Shown here piece after piece: positions 41,069 to 48,628 of a stretch of 64,000 bases of DNA. Every line of letters starts with the position of its first letter. Positions within the stretch are counted from its first letter, which is position 1. Under the pieces are notes generated by a model that was given only the letters and a program-made list of their open reading frames with translations, made no database searches and was not told the origin of the DNA. A program made the translations under genes and the position numbers. The stretch covers positions 1 through 64,000 of the forward strand of contig NZ_JAJOZE010000010.1 in assembly GCF_021166585.1 (NCBI RefSeq). The letters run 5' to 3'. The stretch is from Metabacillus kandeliae. Its GTDB lineage: Bacteria > Bacillota > Bacilli > Bacillales > Bacillaceae.

Positions 41069-41212
41069 AATTATAAAGAGTGAACGAGAGACCTGGCTCA
41101 ATGATTTCACAGCAACCATCTGCTTTACGGAACGGTGCTGCGACCAGCAAAGCACAGCTTTGGATGATAAAGAATGCCTGACACCTTCTTTATCTGAAAA
41201 AGAAGGTTTTTT
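41069..41212 (+). promoter_or_regulatory. SAM-I riboswitch (S-box) with transcription terminator
   Basis: The leader has the S-box order. P1 pairs ATTAT (41070-41074) with ATGAT (41164-41168). AAGAG is followed by a P2 stem GTGAA/TTCAC. An inner GAG/CTC surrounds AGACCTGG. The conserved CAGCAACC (41110-41117), GGTGCT-GCGA-CCAGCAA and the P4 hairpin AAAGC/GCTTT precede GGATGATAAAG. Downstream, CCTTCTTT/AAAGAAGG plus six T residues (41184-41212) is a terminator. GATAAAGAA can instead pair with TTCTTTATC as antiterminator. SAM should therefore switch expression off. The aptamer was recognised by eye against the remembered B. subtilis S-box pattern. Confidence 0.85.
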
Positions 41213-41237
41213 ACTTTTGCATACAGGGGGCATATTG

Positions 41238-41999
41238 ATGATTCCAAAAGTTATTCCTGGAGCTGAACCCATCTTTATAAAAGGCAATTCGATCGGATTT
41301 TTGCTTGCTCACGGTTTTAACGGCACACCGCAGAGCATGGAAGGACTCAGCCGCAAATTTGCAGAGGCCGGTTTTACGGTGTATGCACCGCGGATGAAAG
41401 GGCATGGCACCAGCCCTGCTGATCTTGAAGCCTGCACAAGCAGCGACTGGCTTCGAAGCCTTGAAGAGGGCTTCACTTTGCTCAAAAAGGCATGCGATAA
41501 AGTGTTTATCGTCGGCCAATCAATGGGATCTGCCCTGACGATTCAGCTAGCCAGCCGTTCCGATGCCGACGGCATTATCCTCATTAACACAGCCCTTGAG
41601 GTTCCGGGCTATGAAAAATATAAAAATGAGTCCTCTCCAAGGTTTATTCAAGAAGGCAGACCGGATATCAAGAACCCTGATGTGAAAGAAATAGCCTACA
41701 GTGAAGTCCCGCTTACCGCGGTACATGAGCTTTTCAGTCTCATGAAGACCACGCGGCCTGTTATAAAAGACGTGACATGCCCTGTCCTGCTGTTTCACTC
41801 TGCTGAGGACCATGTCGTTCCACAGAGCTGCTCAGATTATATTTATGAAACCGTTTCTTCATCATTGAAGGAATACATTCACCTAAACCATTCCTACCAT
41901 GTTGCTTCAATGGATTATGATCAGCAGCTCATTTATGACGAAACCGTTCTCTTTGCGACCCGTGCGCTTGCAAATGACGGCATCATTTTGCAGGCTTGA
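41238..41999 (+). CDS. Alpha/beta hydrolase (carboxylesterase/monoacylglycerol lipase type)
   Basis: A 253-residue serine hydrolase close in layout to Bacillus carboxylesterase Est30/YvaK and monoacylglycerol lipase. The oxyanion strand is LLAHGFNGTPQSM at residues 22-34, the nucleophile is Ser95 in VGQSMGSAL, the acid in LLFHSAEDHVVP, and the His in LNHSYHVASMD. It should cleave small carboxylic esters in the cytoplasm. ATG at 41238 has AGGGGG eight bases before it; the frame from 41160 starts inside the riboswitch. Control by a SAM riboswitch implies a role tied to methionine or sulfur metabolism, possibly releasing methionine or a methyl-ester product. Confidence 0.87.
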   Translation: MIPKVIPGAEPIFIKGNSIGFLLAHGFNGTPQSMEGLSRKFAEAGFTVYAPRMKGHGTSPADLEACTSSDWLRSLEEGFTLLKKACDKVFIVGQSMGSALTIQLASRSDADGIILINTALEVPGYEKYKNESSPRFIQEGRPDIKNPDVKEIAYSEVPLTAVHELFSLMKTTRPVIKDVTCPVLLFHSAEDHVVPQSCSDYIYETVSSSLKEYIHLNHSYHVASMDYDQQLIYDETVLFATRALANDGIILQA

Positions 42000-42026
42000 G
42001 GAAGAAAGTTCCCGGGACCGGTTTTT

Positions 42027-42830
42027 CTATTTTTGAGCCTCTAACGGCTGCCTGTTTTCAAAATAATAAACGCCGCCTAAAAAGTCCTTCGGCAAAGCCC
42101 TTTCCCGGTCTGCAAAAGAAACGGAAAATGGCCCCGCTCCGCTTTTGTCATAGGCCTTTTTCGCTTCCTCAGATTGAGACGGCTTCAAAAAGGAGATGCG
42201 GCAGTCCCCTGCCATAACGGACGTTTTTGTCCCTTCCGCTCGTTTTAATCCGAACCAGCTGCAAAAGGCAGCAGCTGCTGCTTCCGGATTTTCCGCTGCA
42301 TAGCCGATTTCCTTTATGTCATTCAGCTTGTTGGCATGCGGCAGGATTGTCCCATTTCCTTTCAGGTCAGCCTCTCTTGCTTCATCACTTTCACCCCATT
42401 CGATAAAAAACGGCAGTGTCCCTTCAGCATCAGGATGATCAGCAAAAAGCATTTTCCATTTCAGCAGTTTGCCATCCTTCCGCCGTCTGCTTCCCGGAAA
42501 CACGCCTTTTATTTGGAACCCTTTTTCCTTCAGCTGCACTGCCAGTGTTTCCGCATCATCTGTCCTAAGGGCAATCTGGCATATGCCTTCCTTGCCGTCT
42601 TTTCTATCCAAACATATCCGAACAAGCGGATTCTCTGCTTTTTCCGCTTTGCTGCTGTCCTCTATTGCTAAGAACTCCAGATAAGACAGGCCGAAATAAG
42701 ACAGGCTGTTTGCAGTCCCCCATGTCTCATGCCTGCCTCCCTGCACAGCATGAAAACCAAGCATGCCAAACTGATTGGCTGCCTGTTCAGGGCTTCCGCT
42801 TATAAAATGAACAACATGATCAAGCTTCAT
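42027..42830 (-). CDS. VOC superfamily protein (glyoxalase-like domain)
   Basis: A 267-residue protein with an N-terminal glyoxalase-like module (LDHVVHFISGSPEQAANQFGMLGFHAVQGGRHETWGTAN, PF13468 type) and a second weaker module from about residue 160 (IKEIGYAAENPEAAAAAFCSWFGL). Metal-ligand positions His4/His5 and Glu143 (FFIEWGE) suggest a metal site. Substrate is unknown. ATG at 42830 follows AAGGGAG; an upstream start at 42848 overlaps that site. It is divergent from the CDGSH fusion gene. Confidence 0.82.
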   Translation of the reverse strand: MKLDHVVHFISGSPEQAANQFGMLGFHAVQGGRHETWGTANSLSYFGLSYLEFLAIEDSSKAEKAENPLVRICLDRKDGKEGICQIALRTDDAETLAVQLKEKGFQIKGVFPGSRRRKDGKLLKWKMLFADHPDAEGTLPFFIEWGESDEAREADLKGNGTILPHANKLNDIKEIGYAAENPEAAAAAFCSWFGLKRAEGTKTSVMAGDCRISFLKPSQSEEAKKAYDKSGAGPFSVSFADRERALPKDFLGGVYYFENRQPLEAQK

Positions 42831-42969
42831 ATGTTCTGCTCCCTTCAATTAATCTGAATGTTCTTTTTTTGTAAGAATAGCTTAATTATAAGCGAAATTC
42901 CCCCTGCAAAGGCTCTGTGAAGGTTTGGAAAACAGATCCTGGGGATATTGAAGAATGGGGGCTGGATCG

Positions 42970-43860
42970 ATGAGCAAGGTCAGATTGAAGAAAAATGGCC
43001 CGGCTATTTTAGAGGATGCGCTGCTGAAGGATCAGGATGGAAGCATACTATCCAGCCAGCACGTTATGGCGCTTTGCCGGTGCGGCGCTTCAGGGAAGAA
43101 GCCTTTCTGCGACGGCTCGCATGAAGCTGTTCATTTCGATGATGAGCGAAAAGCAGAGCCGGAGCACGGGACGATTGACTACAAAGGGCAGCGCATCACT
43201 GTCCACGACAACAGGTTCATCTGCAGCAGCTTTGGAGCCTGCCATTTAAAAAATGTATTTGAACCGGGCACAAAGCCATGGATTACGCCTGATGGAGCGA
43301 GGCATCCGGAAGACGTCATCCGGATTGTGAAGCAATGTCCGTCCGGCGCTTTGACTTATACAGTGAATGAAGATTGGACGCACGAATGGTTCACAGAGCC
43401 GGAAGTTGTTGTAGAGCATCTCGGCCCTCTTCAATTCAGAGGCAATATTGAACTTCAGGACAGCCAGCACTCCGCTGAATTGCTGATAACAGATAATCAT
43501 TACACGATTTGCCGCTGCGGCCAATCCAATAAAAAGCCGATTTGCGATGGAACGCATAAACGCGTCTGGAAGGAGACAGGAAGAATGGATACCGAAATTA
43601 AAGAGGAAAATAATCGCTTTTACATTGAAGAAAACGGAGAAATGACTGCCGAAATTGTTTTTTCACCAGATGGTGAAAAGACAATTGTCATTGAGCATAC
43701 CTTTGTTTCTGAAAAACTCAGAGGTCAGGGCATCGGTGAGAAGCTTGTCAGAAAAACGGTTGAGTATGCCAGAAAAGAAGGCAAAAAGATTTACCCGCAA
43801 TGCTCCTATGCAAGAGCACTGTTTGAAAAGCACGAGGAATTTCAGGATGTACTCGCCTAA
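42970..43860 (+). CDS. Fusion: CDGSH - divergent 4Fe-4S - CDGSH - GNAT
   Basis: A 296-residue protein with four modules in one uninterrupted frame. CDGSH zinc-finger-like 2Fe-2S site one uses Cys36, Cys38, Cys47 and His51. A Fer4_19-type region (residues about 66-135) has Cys85, Cys91 and Cys123 in CPSGALTY. CDGSH site two uses Cys181, Cys183, Cys192 and His196. Residues 207-296 are a small YjdJ/DUF1205-like GNAT domain (FVSEKLRGQGIGEKLVRKTVEYARKEGKKIYPQC). CDGSH proteins hold redox-active 2Fe-2S clusters; the joined role is unknown. ATG at 42970 follows TGGGGG. Separate genes are more usual, so the fusion is notable. Confidence 0.85.
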   Translation: MSKVRLKKNGPAILEDALLKDQDGSILSSQHVMALCRCGASGKKPFCDGSHEAVHFDDERKAEPEHGTIDYKGQRITVHDNRFICSSFGACHLKNVFEPGTKPWITPDGARHPEDVIRIVKQCPSGALTYTVNEDWTHEWFTEPEVVVEHLGPLQFRGNIELQDSQHSAELLITDNHYTICRCGQSNKKPICDGTHKRVWKETGRMDTEIKEENNRFYIEENGEMTAEIVFSPDGEKTIVIEHTFVSEKLRGQGIGEKLVRKTVEYARKEGKKIYPQCSYARALFEKHEEFQDVLA

Positions 43861-43949
43861 ACAATTTTTCACCTAAAACCCCTTGCAACTTCGGCAGGAA
43901 AACAGCAAGATAATGAGAAGCGATTTTACTGCAAAGGGGGATAAAAAAT

Positions 43950-44852
43950 ATGCAAGCAATGAACAAAGAGAAACAGGAGAAATTTCACGAAACGTTCGCA
44001 AACAGAGGAAGGCTGCTCGTCAAATGTCCTGACAGGCCTGGAATTGTATCAGCGGTATCCGCGTTTTTATTTGAACACGGTGCCAACATTATCGAATCCA
44101 GCCAATATTCCACAGATCCCTCCGGCGGTATATTCACCCTCAGGATTGAATTTGAACTGGAGGGGCTTAGCTCAAATATAGCGGTGTTAGAAGACAATTT
44201 CATGCCAATCGCAGGCTCCTTTGAAATGGAATGGCAGCTTTCGCCTGTGACGAAGCTGAAACAAACCGCTGTTTTTGTGTCAAAAGAACCTCATTGCCTT
44301 CTTGAAATTCTTTGGGCATGGCAGAGCGGGGAAATGATGACAGACATTGCGCTTGTAATCAGCAACCACAATGCCTGCCGTCCGATGGCAGAGTCTCTTG
44401 GCATTCCTTTTTACCATGTGCCGGCAAGCAAGGAAAACAGAAAGGAAGCTGAAAAACAGCAGCTTTCTCTTTTAAAGGAATATGAGATCGATCTCATTAT
44501 TCTCGCGCGCTATATGCAGATTTTAACGCCTGATTTCGTTTCTTCTTATCCTAACGCCATTATTAATATTCATCATTCCTTTCTTCCGGCCTTTATTGGA
44601 GCCCGCCCATACGAAAGAGCCTATGAGCGCGGCGTCAAGCTGATCGGGGCCACCTCCCACTATGTGACGACCGACTTGGATGAAGGTCCGATTATTGAGC
44701 AGGGTGTTGAGAGGGTGACCCATCATGACCATACGGATGAACTGAAGCGAATCGGCCGGTCCATCGAGCGAAGTGTGCTTGCAAGGGCAGTGAAATGGCA
44801 TTTGGAGGACAGGGTTTTGGTTTTGGGGAATAAAACGGTTGTATTCAGCTGA
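43950..44852 (+). CDS. purU: Formyltetrahydrofolate deformylase PurU
   Basis: A 300-residue enzyme that hydrolyses 10-formyl-THF to THF and formate, balancing one-carbon units. An ACT regulatory domain (LLVKCPDRPGIVSAVSAFLFEHGANIIESSQYS) covers residues about 22-95 and a formyltransferase fold the rest. The catalytic Asn-His-Asp set is in INIHHSFLPAF and DLDEGPIIEQ. AAAGGGGG precedes the ATG. CCCCTTGCA at 43879-43887 could pair with TGCAAAGGGG at 43930 and hide this ribosome site, a possible control hairpin. Confidence 0.94.
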   Translation: MQAMNKEKQEKFHETFANRGRLLVKCPDRPGIVSAVSAFLFEHGANIIESSQYSTDPSGGIFTLRIEFELEGLSSNIAVLEDNFMPIAGSFEMEWQLSPVTKLKQTAVFVSKEPHCLLEILWAWQSGEMMTDIALVISNHNACRPMAESLGIPFYHVPASKENRKEAEKQQLSLLKEYEIDLIILARYMQILTPDFVSSYPNAIINIHHSFLPAFIGARPYERAYERGVKLIGATSHYVTTDLDEGPIIEQGVERVTHHDHTDELKRIGRSIERSVLARAVKWHLEDRVLVLGNKTVVFS

Positions 44853-44887
44853 AAAAAGCCAGGAGCTCAACACTCCTGGCTTTCCTT
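44853..44887 (+). terminator. Terminator shared by purU and the flavin reductase
   Basis: AAAGCCAGGAG and CTCCTGGCTTT form an 11-bp stem between convergent genes; the plus side continues with CCTTTATTT, the minus side with TTTTTT. Confidence 0.8.
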
Positions 44888-45504
44888 TATTTCGGCCGCT
44901 TCAGCGCAAAGAGCTCGCCAAGCTTGCCATAATCATTTCCAGCAAGCCGGCTGACAGGCTTAAGTTTCCGGTAATCTGTATGCCCGTTATCCTGGTAGAC
45001 TTCCTGATCAAGGTGATAATGAAGAATTCTGCCGATGAGCAGATCGCAGCTTGGCTCACCCTTCGTTCCGCCTAAAGGAATAATCGTTTCCGTTGCGCAT
45101 TCAAACCTTACCTTTGCATTCACAAGACCCGGAACGCTCACCTTTGTGCTTTCCACTGTTTCCAATCCTGTCATTTCCACTTCGCTGACATCAGCCGGAA
45201 CACCTGCAGACGTTTCATTTGCCTTTTCCACATTATCTTCATCCGTAATATGGACAACAAATTCACCTTTATATTCCGCATTTCTGGCCGTGTCCTTCCG
45301 CTCCCCTCCGGGATTGCGCTGGACAGCGATGGAAACCATCGGAGGATCAGCAGAGATAATATTAAAATAACTGAACGGCGCCGCATTCAATGTGCCGTCC
45401 TCAGCCAGTGAAGTGACAAATGCAATTGGCCGCGGGACAATGGTTCCTGTCAGAATTTTATAGTTTTCCTTCATCTCCAGGTCTGCCGGATCAATGGATT
45501 TCAT
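44887..45504 (-). CDS. Flavin reductase family / FMN-binding split-barrel protein
   Basis: A 205-residue FMN-binding split-barrel protein (DIM6/NTAB family). Typical text is TGTIVPRPIAFVTSLAEDGTLNAAPFSYFNIISADPPMVSIAV, then RKDTARNAEYKGEFVVHI. It probably binds FMN and reduces flavin or a quinone-like substrate. ATG at 45504 follows GGGGGTGA; a start at 45522 overlaps mhqD. It is the third gene of the mhqO-mhqD operon, which suggests a role in quinone detoxification. Confidence 0.85.
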   Translation of the reverse strand: MKSIDPADLEMKENYKILTGTIVPRPIAFVTSLAEDGTLNAAPFSYFNIISADPPMVSIAVQRNPGGERKDTARNAEYKGEFVVHITDEDNVEKANETSAGVPADVSEVEMTGLETVESTKVSVPGLVNAKVRFECATETIIPLGGTKGEPSCDLLIGRILHYHLDQEVYQDNGHTDYRKLKPVSRLAGNDYGKLGELFALKRPK

Positions 45505-45512
45505 CACATCTT

Positions 45513-46121
45513 TCACCCCCATATGTTTTTATACCAGGCTGCAGCTGCCTCCACTTCCTGAGCAGTCAGCTGGTGGCCGAAGGACTCCCAGTGAAGCTTA
45601 ACGTCCGCTCCCTGCTCCTGAAGCATTTTGTTCAGTTCCTGAGACTCTTCTGGAGAGCACAGCGGGTCATTGGTCCCAGCACCAATAAATACAGGTAGAC
45701 CTGCCATGTTCGGAAGCTCCATGTCTCTTCTCGGGACCATCGGGTGGAAAAGGACAGCTCCTTTCAGCACTTTTCCAAACTGAAACAGCAGGCTTCCCGC
45801 TATGTTGGCGCCGTTTGAATACCCGGCAGCCACAATATGTTCACGATCAAAGCCGCATGTATCTGCCGCTTCTTCCAAAAAATTCTTTAACTCTTCGGTT
45901 CTTTCATAAAGATCTTCTAAATCAAATACTCCTTCAGACAGTCTTCTGAAAAAACGCGGCATGCCGTTTTCCAGTACATTTCCCCTTACACTTAATACAG
46001 ATGCTTCCGGGTCAATCATTTCAGCAATCTGCATCATGGAAAATTCATTCCCTCCTGTTCCATGAAGAAGTAGAAGAACCGGTTTTGATGGATTTGTTCC
46101 TTTTTGAAAATGATAGTTCAT
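45513..46121 (-). CDS. mhqD: MhqD-like carboxylesterase
   Basis: A 202-residue alpha/beta hydrolase of the phospholipase/carboxylesterase family. The oxyanion strand is LLLLHGTGGNEFSM, the nucleophile Ser is in AAGYSNGANIAG near residue 102, Asp in GAGTNDPLC, and His in SFGHQLTAQEV. In B. subtilis MhqD belongs to the MhqR regulon induced by methylhydroquinone. Its ATG overlaps the mhqO stop by four bases. The symbol rests on family and neighbour agreement. Confidence 0.85.
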   Translation of the reverse strand: MNYHFQKGTNPSKPVLLLLHGTGGNEFSMMQIAEMIDPEASVLSVRGNVLENGMPRFFRRLSEGVFDLEDLYERTEELKNFLEEAADTCGFDREHIVAAGYSNGANIAGSLLFQFGKVLKGAVLFHPMVPRRDMELPNMAGLPVFIGAGTNDPLCSPEESQELNKMLQEQGADVKLHWESFGHQLTAQEVEAAAAWYKNIWG

Positions 46122-47062
46122 TTGCTAAAACCTCCTTTAGGGATGGTGATTGGTTTTAAGATGTTTGTGATTTCCTGTCTCTTTTCTTCCAGCCAGTCCG
46201 GCAGCATTAAGCTGCTTCCAAGTTCATTGAAAGGCTCATCTGCTTCAAATCCAGGAGGATCTGTTGCCATTTCGAAAAGAATGCCGCCTTCCTCTCTGAA
46301 ATAAATGGAAGTGAAATATTTTCTATCAAGCACAGGCGTTGCCTGAAGGCCTGATTGATCAATGAGCGCCTTCCAATTTTCCAGATCCTCAGAATCTTTT
46401 GCCCGAAAGGCGATATGATGAACAGTTCCCACGCCCATCATACTTCTTCCAACAGGGATCAGTTTAATATCAATGATGTTCGCAAGGTCTGATTCAGACT
46501 GAAAGCGCAGTGTATCATTGTCCTGTCCGAGGCAGACAAACCCCATTGTGTTTTCAAGCAGGTCAGCTGTTTTATGAGGAGCGGCAGACAGCAGGACAGC
46601 ACCGGCAAATCCTTTGATCGCTGTATCTTCTGTTATTCCGTCTATTTCCCAGCTGCTTTTGTTTCCGCCTGCTCTTTCTGTGATTTCTAAATGCAAACCA
46701 TGAGGGTCATCAAACAGAAGACGTTCCTCTTCGAAGCGGGTTTCTAAATCGTAAGAAATACCGTGCTTTGAGAGCCGCTCCTTCCAAAAAGGCAAAGAGC
46801 CTTCCGGAACAGCAAAAGCAATTGCTCCGACCTGGCCGGCGCCGATTTTCCCCTGGTAAGCATGCTCCCATGGAAAGAAGGTGAGGATCGTGCCCGGCTC
46901 GCCGTTTTGGTTGCCGAAATAGAGATGATAGGTGCCAGGGTCATCAAAATTCACTGTCTGTTTCACTAGTCTTAAGCCTAATACTCTTGCGTAAAAATCG
47001 GCATTTTCCTGCGGATCACCCACAATTGCCGTAATATGATGGATGCCAAGATTTTTTTGCAT
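46118..47062 (-). CDS. mhqO: MhqO-like ring-cleaving dioxygenase
   Basis: A 314-residue extradiol-type dioxygenase with two VOC modules: GIHHITAIVGDPQENADFYARVLGLRLVKQTVNFDDP at the N-terminus and GTVHHIAFRAKDSEDLENWK from about residue 210. The likely metal ligands are His8/His9, His218/His219 and Glu in GILFEMATDPPGF. It should cleave hydroquinone-type rings. It leads the mhqO-mhqD-flavin reductase operon. A candidate operator at 47100-47117 lies 38 bases upstream; the regulator gene mhqR is not in the window. Confidence 0.88.
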   Translation of the reverse strand: MQKNLGIHHITAIVGDPQENADFYARVLGLRLVKQTVNFDDPGTYHLYFGNQNGEPGTILTFFPWEHAYQGKIGAGQVGAIAFAVPEGSLPFWKERLSKHGISYDLETRFEEERLLFDDPHGLHLEITERAGGNKSSWEIDGITEDTAIKGFAGAVLLSAAPHKTADLLENTMGFVCLGQDNDTLRFQSESDLANIIDIKLIPVGRSMMGVGTVHHIAFRAKDSEDLENWKALIDQSGLQATPVLDRKYFTSIYFREEGGILFEMATDPPGFEADEPFNELGSSLMLPDWLEEKRQEITNILKPITIPKGGFSK

Positions 47063-47099
47063 AGCTGCCGAGCCTCCCCTAAAATAGTTTTAAGTAAGA

Positions 47100-47117
47100 T
47101 ATTCTTAATTCAAGATA
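47100..47117. promoter_or_regulatory. Candidate MhqR-type operator
   Basis: On the minus strand the 18-mer TATCTTGAATTAAGAATA matches 13 of 18 positions of the MhqR operator as I remember it from B. subtilis (TATCTCGAATTCGAGATA). It is an imperfect palindrome upstream of mhqO. Confidence 0.45.
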
Positions 47118-47226
47118 ATCATAATGGAATTTTCTCTCCCGGTCAATGATTTTATACCCTTTTTTAGGATTGCCGCCTGCCAATAATCGCTTTAAAGTAG
47201 AGATAATAGGAAAAGGAGTGTATAAA

Positions 47227-48039
47227 TTGTCTCATTCTGTACAAAATCAAATTCCAAATAACCTGAAACCTGACTGCCAGAACTGCTTTGCGCTTTGCTG
47301 CACAGCTCTCCCTTATGCCAAATCAGCTGATTTCGCAATAAATAAAGCAGGCGGCGAGCCGTGCCGCTATTTAACGGAGAGCTGCCGCTGCAGCATCCAT
47401 AAAGATTTAAGGCAGAAAGGCTTCAAAGGCTGCACTGTGTATGAATGCTTCGGAGCAGGGCAAAAAGTTTCCCAAATAAATGACTGGCGAAGGGATAACG
47501 AGACTGCTGAAGAGATGTTTGCTGTTTTTCCGGTCATGCAGCAGCTGCATGAGATGCTCTATTATTTAAAGGAAGCCATGCTTCGGGAAGAGGCAGCAGG
47601 AATGGCCGCAATTTTAAGCACAGCATACGATGAAATAGAAGAGCTCACAAACCTCCCGGCTGAAAAACTGATGAAACTGGATGTATCGAAGGTCAGAGAA
47701 AAGATTAGCCCTCTGCTCGCCAAAACGAGCAAAATGGTGCGGGGAACCTTTTCTAAACCAAAAGATAAAACGGGAAGTCAGCTGATTGGCGCTAAAATGA
47801 GAGAGGCGGACCTAACAGGCACCAGCTTCAGAGGCGCTCTTTTAATTGCAGCGGATTTAACGGATGCAGATATGAGGGGCTGTGACATGCTTGGAGCGGA
47901 TGTAAGAGATGCTGTTCTAAGCGGTGCTGATCTTTCCGGCAGCATTTTCTTCACCCAGGTGCAGGCAAATGCCGCTAAAGGAAACTGGAAGACAAAGCTT
48001 CCCCCGCATCTGGACGTTCCACAGCACTGGAAAAGCTAA
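47227..48039 (+). CDS. Cysteine-cluster plus pentapeptide-repeat protein
   Basis: A 270-residue protein. The N-terminus has a cysteine-rich cluster (CQNCFALCC near residues 20-28, then CRYL, CRCS, GCTVYECFGAG) likely to bind a metal or iron-sulfur cluster. Residues about 190-250 are pentapeptide repeats of A(D/N)LXX type (MREADLTGTSFRGALLIAADLTDADMRGCDMLGADVRDAVLSGADLSG). Function is unknown. The start is TTG at 47227, eight bases after AAAGGAG; the frame from 47146 has no support. A GNAT gene follows by 12 bases, so the two are probably cotranscribed. Confidence 0.8.
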   Translation: MSHSVQNQIPNNLKPDCQNCFALCCTALPYAKSADFAINKAGGEPCRYLTESCRCSIHKDLRQKGFKGCTVYECFGAGQKVSQINDWRRDNETAEEMFAVFPVMQQLHEMLYYLKEAMLREEAAGMAAILSTAYDEIEELTNLPAEKLMKLDVSKVREKISPLLAKTSKMVRGTFSKPKDKTGSQLIGAKMREADLTGTSFRGALLIAADLTDADMRGCDMLGADVRDAVLSGADLSGSIFFTQVQANAAKGNWKTKLPPHLDVPQHWKS

Positions 48040-48051
48040 GGAGGCTGGCAG

Positions 48052-48582
48052 GTGGAAATAAGAAGACCAAAAATGGATGAAGTAAAAGAGCTTCATCAGT
48101 TTTTTGAAAAAGTCATTGCTGATACCTTCCGCAAAAATGGCATTCATCCGCAGGAAGGCCTTGCTGAAGAAGCGGCAGCAAAGAAAAAATATTTGGAAGC
48201 CGACTTTGCCAGCAATGGAGAAATACGTTACTTTCTTGTGGCAGCTGAGAATGAAAAGATTATCGGAAGTATTGAATATGGACCCGCTAGCAGCCTTATT
48301 TGCAAATGCACGAAGAATGCGTTAGAAGGCACCGCAGAAATAGGAACTTTGTTCGTTCATCCCGAATACCAAAAAAAGGGGATTGGAAACAGCCTTCTAA
48401 AAGCCAAGATCTATGAGCTACAGAACAGGGGGATAAGGAATTTTTGCTTAGACAGCGGCTATCCGTCCTCACAGAAAATCTGGAAAAAGAAATTTGGAAA
48501 GCCTGATTATTTTTTGAAGGACTATTGGGCTGAAGGATTTCATCATATGATTTGGCAGGCAAGAGTGAGTGATTTTCTATAA
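48052..48582 (+). CDS. GNAT family N-acetyltransferase
   Basis: A 176-residue acetyltransferase. EIGTLFVHPEYQKKGIGNSLLKAKIYELQNRGI (residues about 95-125) carries the acetyl-CoA binding loop, and the N-terminus IRRPKMDEVKELHQFFEKVIADTF is typical. Substrate is unknown. It starts with GTG at 48052, seven bases after GGAGG, directly behind the cysteine/pentapeptide gene. Confidence 0.83.
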   Translation: MEIRRPKMDEVKELHQFFEKVIADTFRKNGIHPQEGLAEEAAAKKKYLEADFASNGEIRYFLVAAENEKIIGSIEYGPASSLICKCTKNALEGTAEIGTLFVHPEYQKKGIGNSLLKAKIYELQNRGIRNFCLDSGYPSSQKIWKKKFGKPDYFLKDYWAEGFHHMIWQARVSDFL

Positions 48583-48589
48583 AAAGATA

Positions 48590-48625
48590 AAAAGAAACCG
48601 AATTCAGATGTTCGGTTTCTTTTTT
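48590..48625 (+). terminator. Bidirectional terminator
   Basis: AAGAAACCGAA and TTCGGTTTCTT form an 11-bp stem followed by TTTTT, between the GNAT gene and the convergent catE. Confidence 0.85.
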
Positions 48626-48628
48626 GCA

